64,000 nt of DNA from Clostridium sp. OF03-18AA (lineage in GTDB: Bacteria > Bacillota > Clostridia > Lachnospirales > Lachnospiraceae): the NCBI RefSeq assembly GCF_003478035.1, contig NZ_QUEP01000015.1, positions 1 through 64,000 on the forward strand, given 5' to 3'. A program made the position numbers and the translations under genes. This document shows, one piece after another, positions 59,908 to 64,000 of this stretch; position 1 is the first letter of the stretch, and every line of letters begins with the position of its first letter. The notes under the pieces are model-generated. The model saw only the letters and a list, made by a program, of their open reading frames with translations. It did not search any database and was not told the DNA's origin.

Positions 59908-59946
59908 TGAAAGAACAGCGGGAAAAGCTGTTTTAACAGGAGCCAT

Positions 59947-59991
59947 ATCCCGCTCAGGCAGACTTTTGGAGTCTTGCCTGGCGGGATTTTT
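59947..59991 (+). terminator. Terminator abutting the amidohydrolase ribosome site
   Basis: ATCCCGC (59947-59953)/GCGGGAT (59981-59987) enclose CAGGCAGACT/AGTCTTGCCTG and end in TTTTT. The AAAGGAG of the next gene starts two bases later, leaving no room for a promoter, so that gene depends on readthrough. Confidence 0.85.
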
Positions 59992-60007
59992 GAAAGGAGA
60001 ACATGAC

Positions 60008-61471
60008 ATGTCAGCATCCAAACAGACAGCATTCGATTATATCGACGAGAAATCAGGAGTGATCACCGACGTATCCGATAAGATCTGGGACTATGCGGAG
60101 CTTTCCCTGAGAGAGTACAAATCCGGTGAACTTTACGCAAAGGTATTAAAAGAAGAAGGATTTACTGTCGAACATCCCTTTGACAACATTGAGACTGCAT
60201 TCCGCGCTTCCTACGGTTCCGGAAAGCCGGTGATCGGTATTCTGGCTGAGTATGATGCTCTGACAGGTCTTTCCCAGATCGCCGGATCTGAGACCAGAAA
60301 AGAGCTTGTCGCAGACGGAAACGGCCACGGCTGCGGCCACAACCTTTTAGGTGCGGGTTCCATGGCTGCGGCTTTTGCTATAAAAAAATATCTGGAAGAA
60401 AAAGGTGAGGGAAGCGGTAAAGTGATCCTTTACGGCTGCCCGGGCGAGGAAGGCGCTGCGACAAAGGCATTCATGGCAAGAGACGGCGTGTTCGCGGAGT
60501 GCGACGCGGCTCTCACCTGGCATCCGGGCAATGTGAACCAGGTCACATCCGGAACCTGCAACACCTGTATCCAGAGCGAGTATAAGTTCACCGGAGTTGC
60601 CTCCCATGCAGCCGGTGCACCGGAAAAGGGACGTTCTGCTCTCGATGCGGTGGAGCTCATGAACATCGGCGTCCAGTTCTTAAGAGAGCACATGCCGGAC
60701 AGCTCCAGGATCCACTACTCGATCACGGATGCCGGCGGAGATTCTCCGAACGTTGTCCAGCCGAGAGCGCAGGTCCTCTACATGGTCCGTTCCATCTGGG
60801 TCAAAGATGCCCTGGAGCTTCAGGAGCGGGTTGACCGGATCGCGCTTGCGGCATCCATGATGACGGACACAAAGATGGAGAAAAAGTTCATCGACGGCTG
60901 CTCCAACACAGTCCCGAACAAGGTCCTGGAATCCCTGATGTGGGAAAACTTCAATGACCTTGGCGTCTGCCATTACACAGAGGAAGAGTTAAAGTATGCG
61001 AAGGCGCTTTACGATTCTGTTGAGATGAAGTCTGCGGATCTTCCGGGAGATGCGACGAAGGACAGCGATGAGATCTACGAGTTTGTGGATGAGAAGTCCA
61101 AACATGGCACCGTGCCGATGAATGAGTTCCTTGTTCCGTACCTGTACTCCGAGAAGCCGAGAATGGGCTCCACGGATGTCGGTGATGTGAGCTGGTGCGT
61201 TCCGACCGCGCAGATCAACACTTCCACATTCCCGGCACAGGCGCCTGGACATTCCTGGCAGAATGTCTCCTGCGGACGGACATCCATTGCCCACAAGAAC
61301 ATGCTACTGGCAGGAAAAGTCATCGCAGCGACGGCGATCGATCTCATGGAGAAGCCGGATGTTCTTCAGGCGGCGAAAGATGAGTTCAATAAGAAGATGA
61401 AACGCTACGGCGGCTACATCTGCCCGATCCCGAAGGACGCGGTTCCGGTCGTTCCGGGCGAGAAGATGTAA
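60008..61471 (+). CDS. M20-family amidohydrolase, AbgB-like
   Basis: A 487-residue metallohydrolase of the M20D type, resembling p-aminobenzoyl-glutamate hydrolase subunit B. Metal and catalytic residues are seen in ILAEYDAL, GHGCGHNLLGA, CPGEEGAA, LTWHPGN and a late GSTDVGDVSW. The dimerisation domain lies around residues 190-310. Such enzymes split amide bonds of aromatic or aliphatic acyl-amino acids. It follows the amino-acid importer through an attenuating terminator, which suggests import of an amidated amino acid followed by hydrolysis. Start ATG 60008 has AAAGGAG upstream. Confidence 0.9.
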   Translation: MSASKQTAFDYIDEKSGVITDVSDKIWDYAELSLREYKSGELYAKVLKEEGFTVEHPFDNIETAFRASYGSGKPVIGILAEYDALTGLSQIAGSETRKELVADGNGHGCGHNLLGAGSMAAAFAIKKYLEEKGEGSGKVILYGCPGEEGAATKAFMARDGVFAECDAALTWHPGNVNQVTSGTCNTCIQSEYKFTGVASHAAGAPEKGRSALDAVELMNIGVQFLREHMPDSSRIHYSITDAGGDSPNVVQPRAQVLYMVRSIWVKDALELQERVDRIALAASMMTDTKMEKKFIDGCSNTVPNKVLESLMWENFNDLGVCHYTEEELKYAKALYDSVEMKSADLPGDATKDSDEIYEFVDEKSKHGTVPMNEFLVPYLYSEKPRMGSTDVGDVSWCVPTAQINTSTFPAQAPGHSWQNVSCGRTSIAHKNMLLAGKVIAATAIDLMEKPDVLQAAKDEFNKKMKRYGGYICPIPKDAVPVVPGEKM

Positions 61472-61516
61472 TTGTGCAGATAGTCACGAAAACAAAATAG
61501 ACTGGTCGTAAGTCCG

Positions 61517-61567
61517 GCCGGACAGATCATGCAGCAGACGTTTGCTGCACAGAGCTGTCCGGCTTTT
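61517..61567 (+). terminator. Terminator after the amidohydrolase gene
   Basis: GCCGGACAG (61517-61525)/CTGTCCGGC (61555-61563) with an inner GCAGCA/TGCTGC stem, followed by TTTTG. Confidence 0.88.
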
Positions 61568-61665
61568 GTTGGTTTGGCCAATTCCGTAAAATGAAACCAT
61601 ATCTGCAGATTTCGCCAATTTACAGATTTTTTACACATTTTTCAGCGAAAAGATAGGAATCGCGG

Positions 61666-61694
61666 TTCTAAAACACGCAAAAATGTGGTATAAT
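61666..61694 (+). promoter_or_regulatory. Promoter of the dgt-dnaG operon
   Basis: TTCTAA (61666-61671) and TATAAT (61689-61694) with a 17-base spacer. The -35 is weak but the -10 is perfect. The leader is about 130 bases. Confidence 0.5.
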
Positions 61695-61724
61695 ATAAAA
61701 GTATATTTTCAGATAGGAGAACAA

Positions 61725-61760
61725 ATGGTTGCTTTCGGTGGCGGAAATTTTCTGAATTGA
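61725..61760 (+). CDS. 11-residue leader ORF upstream of dgt
   Basis: ATG 61725 follows AGGAG by five bases and reads MVAFGGGNFLN before TGA. It is the first ribosome site after the promoter and lies 72 bases before dgt. It may be a regulatory leader peptide or chance; no attenuator hairpin is visible between it and dgt. Confidence 0.35.
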   Translation: MVAFGGGNFLN

Positions 61761-61832
61761 AGATTCCGTAAAATGTCGCTGCGGTCGTGGAGCCTGCTGA
61801 TGTGTTTTCACGGCAGAAAGGAGCGGATGGAT

Positions 61833-62840
61833 ATGAATATCAGGGAAACGATGGAACAATGGGAACGCCAGAATCTCAGCCCGTATGCTGCTCTGAGCAG
61901 TGAGACGCTGGGGCGGGACCGCGAGGAAGTCCCCTGTGATGTCCGTCCTGCCTACCAGCGGGACCGTGACCGGATCCTGCACAGCAAGTCATTTCGCCGC
62001 CTGAAAGACAAGACACAGGTCTTTCTGGCCCCGGAAGGCGACCACTACCGCACGAGGCTGACGCACACGCTGGAGGTCTCCCAGATCGCCAGGACGATCG
62101 CAAAGGCGCTTCGGATGAATGAATCCCTGACGGAGGCGATCGCGCTGGGACATGATCTCGGACATACGCCTTTCGGACATGCCGGCGAGTACATATTAAA
62201 TGAGATCTGTGAGGACGGTTTCGCCCACTTTAAACAGAGTGTCCGGATCGTGGAGGTCCTGGAGAAAAAAGGACAGGGATTAAACCTCACGAAGGAAGTG
62301 CGCGACGGGATCTTAAACCACAGAACGTCAGGAAACCCTGCGACGCTGGAGGGAAAGATCGTCCGCTTCTCTGATAAGATCGCGTACATCAATCATGACA
62401 TCGATGATGCGATCCGCGGGAAGATCATCACCGAGAAAGATATCCCCAGAGAGTTTGCGGATGTCCTCGGTGATACGGTAAAGGACCGCCTGAATATCAT
62501 GATCCATGATATCATCAACAACAGCATGGACAAGCCGTCGATCTTCATGTCTCCGAATGTGGAGCAGGCGATGCGCGGGATGAGAGAGTGGATGTTCGAG
62601 CATGTCTACCGGAATCCGGCCGCAAAAGGCGAGGAGGGAAGAGCGCAGCAGCTGATCGTGACGCTCTATGAATATTATCTGAAACATGTGGACGAGCTTC
62701 CGGAGGAATTCCGGATGATGATGGAGACCCGCGGTGAGAAGAAAGAGCGGGTCGTCTGCGATTATATTGCCGGGATGAGCGACGGATACGCGATCGACCG
62801 GTTTGAGGAATTATTTGTGCCGAAGGCATGGAAGATATAA
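61833..62840 (+). CDS. dgt: dGTP triphosphohydrolase-like HD protein
   Basis: A 335-residue enzyme of the bacterial dGTPase family. The HD residues lie in TRLTHTLEVSQIARTIA, IALGHDLGHTPFGHAGE and DGILNH, with a late FSDKIAYINHDIDDA. RDRILHSKSFRRLKDKTQVF is the family opening. It hydrolyses dNTPs, often dGTP, to nucleoside and triphosphate. ATG 61833 is chosen because AAAGGAG lies nine bases before it; ATG 61827 is too close. It precedes dnaG by 28 bases, the usual Clostridia order. Confidence 0.93.
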   Translation: MNIRETMEQWERQNLSPYAALSSETLGRDREEVPCDVRPAYQRDRDRILHSKSFRRLKDKTQVFLAPEGDHYRTRLTHTLEVSQIARTIAKALRMNESLTEAIALGHDLGHTPFGHAGEYILNEICEDGFAHFKQSVRIVEVLEKKGQGLNLTKEVRDGILNHRTSGNPATLEGKIVRFSDKIAYINHDIDDAIRGKIITEKDIPREFADVLGDTVKDRLNIMIHDIINNSMDKPSIFMSPNVEQAMRGMREWMFEHVYRNPAAKGEEGRAQQLIVTLYEYYLKHVDELPEEFRMMMETRGEKKERVVCDYIAGMSDGYAIDRFEELFVPKAWKI

Positions 62841-62868
62841 AAAATACGCATTGTGGGAGGGATGAAAC

Positions 62869-64000
62869 GTGTATTATCCGGAAGAAGTGATCGAGGAGGT
62901 ACGGACGAGGAATGATATCGTGGATATCGTGTCCCAGTATGTAAATCTGAAGAAAAAGGGCGCAAACTATTTCGGCCTGTGCCCGTTTCATAACGAGAAA
63001 TCCCCGTCGTTTTCTGTCTCCCCATCGAAGCAGATGTACTACTGTTTTGGCTGCGGAGCAGGAGGAAACGTGATCTCCTTCGTGATGGAATATGAAAATT
63101 ATACCTTTGTGGAGGCTGTGAAGATGCTGGCGGACCGCGCCGGGATCGCGCTGCCGGAGATGGAATATTCGAAGGAAGCAAAGGCCCAGGCAAGCTTAAA
63201 AAATACGCTCCTGGAGATCAACCGCCTTGCTGCAAATTTCTTTTATTACCAGCTAAAGCAGCCAGCCGGCAAGATCGGATATGATTACCTGAAGGAAAAG
63301 CGGCGGCTGAGCGATGATACGATCCGCCATTTCGGACTTGGATATTCCAGCAAAGTGCCGGATGATCTGTACCGGTATATGCGATCGAAAGGGTATCACG
63401 ATGATATCTTAAAAGAGACAGGCCTCTTCTTTATTGATGAGCGCGGGGCAAGGGATAAGTTCTGGAACCGCGTCATGTTCCCGATCCTGGACGTCAACAA
63501 CCGCGTCATCGGCTTCGGCGGACGTGTGATGGGGGATGGGGAGCCGAAGTATTTAAACTCCCCGGAGACGAAGATCTTCGATAAGAGCCGGAATCTTTAT
63601 GGACTGAACTTCGCAAGAACGTCCAGGGCGAAATATATGCTGGTCTGCGAGGGATATGTCGATGTGATCGCGATGCACCAGGCGGGTTTTACGAATGCCG
63701 TGGCGTCCTTAGGGACCGCATTTACGTCCCAGCACGCGATGCTGTTAAAGCGATATACGGATCAGGTGATCCTGACCTACGACAGCGACGGAGCCGGCGT
63801 GAAAGCGGCGCTCCGGGCGATCCCGATCCTGAAAGAAGTCGGGATGTCCATCAAGGTTTTAAACATGAAGCCGTATAAAGATCCGGATGAGTTTATCAAG
63901 AACCTCGGAAAAGAGGAGTTCCAGAAGCGGATCGACAACGCAGTCGGGAGTTTCATGTTCGAGATCTCGGTGATCCGGAACCAGTACAACATGCAGGATC
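62869..64000 (+). CDS. dnaG: DNA primase DnaG (5' part, cut by window end)
   Basis: The first 377 codons of primase. The CHC2 zinc finger is Cys38, His41, Cys59, Cys62 (CPFH, then CFGCG). The RNA-polymerase-like core has RRLSDDTIRHFGLGY, FPILDVNNRVIGFGGR and the TOPRIM acids in VCEGYVDVIA and TYDSDGAG. It makes RNA primers for replication. The start is GTG 62869, with GGGAGG eight bases before it; the nearby ATG 62862 is in another frame. The gene runs past position 64000. Confidence 0.96.
   Translation, partial: MYYPEEVIEEVRTRNDIVDIVSQYVNLKKKGANYFGLCPFHNEKSPSFSVSPSKQMYYCFGCGAGGNVISFVMEYENYTFVEAVKMLADRAGIALPEMEYSKEAKAQASLKNTLLEINRLAANFFYYQLKQPAGKIGYDYLKEKRRLSDDTIRHFGLGYSSKVPDDLYRYMRSKGYHDDILKETGLFFIDERGARDKFWNRVMFPILDVNNRVIGFGGRVMGDGEPKYLNSPETKIFDKSRNLYGLNFARTSRAKYMLVCEGYVDVIAMHQAGFTNAVASLGTAFTSQHAMLLKRYTDQVILTYDSDGAGVKAALRAIPILKEVGMSIKVLNMKPYKDPDEFIKNLGKEEFQKRIDNAVGSFMFEISVIRNQYNMQD

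Overview
The window looks like a chromosome segment of an anaerobic, probably spore-forming gut Firmicute of the Lachnospiraceae/Clostridia type. The reasons are a group B [FeFe]-hydrogenase, a giant 2-hydroxyacyl-CoA dehydratase activase, PdaA- and YtvI-like sporulation proteins, a DUF6465 protein, the cdaA-cdaR c-di-AMP pair, class II GalT, and AGGAGG ribosome binding sites with TTGACA/TATAAT promoters. Most of the segment has moderate GC with GAT/CCG-rich codon use. Two stretches are clearly more AT-rich: about 6640-12880, and the control region at about 57100-57340.

Layout. 1-5130: activase gene on the minus strand, then a 200-bp imperfect palindrome and the first copy of a dispersed intergenic repeat. 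5188-6546: MATE exporter. 6640-12880: a low-GC cassette, probably acquired, with a CadC-type metal sensor, a CadA-type P1B-ATPase, a small membrane-anchored protein carrying a DAVTGAT flavinylation-like motif, a His-bearing four- or five-helix membrane protein, and FrdA- and FrdB-like redox subunits. It abuts a decayed LysR gene (12887-13346). 13488-19680: an ECF S component with a class V aminotransferase (possible vitamin B6 salvage), a flavin reductase, the hydrogenase, a patatin and TrmO. 19792-25847: cystine and SulP anion transporters, a 48-residue membrane protein and a short KdpDE-like two-component pair. 26197-37390: envelope, sporulation and RNA-modification genes, ending in an ApbE/NusG_II module divergent from a Gx transporter.

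37390-48549: galT behind a long, highly structured leader; the c-di-AMP operon (two membrane proteins, cdaA, cdaR, HPr, a polysaccharide polymerase, an aminotransferase); then ytvI and a spore-type peptidoglycan-binding protein. 48819-54949: tRNA-Gly(CCC), a secreted ten-cysteine peptide, uridine phosphorylase and carAB. 55041-57094: an IS200/IS605 element with TnpA, a TnpB with a degenerate zinc ribbon, and terminal hairpins. 57350-61471: an amino-acid ABC transporter followed through an attenuator by an AbgB-like amidohydrolase. 61833-64000: dgt and the start of dnaG, a replication operon that runs off the window.

Two themes link separate genes. One is extracytosolic flavin chemistry: ApbE and its neighbours could modify the DAVTGAT protein of the metal cassette. 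The other is RNA and DNA structure: several intergenic regions hold long, well-matched stems (4740-4940, 25931-26045, 37447-37577) that no annotated gene explains. The best candidates for something undescribed are the metal-regulated fumarate-reductase-like complex and the cloverleaf-like galT leader. All calls were made by reading the sequence; no database search was run.
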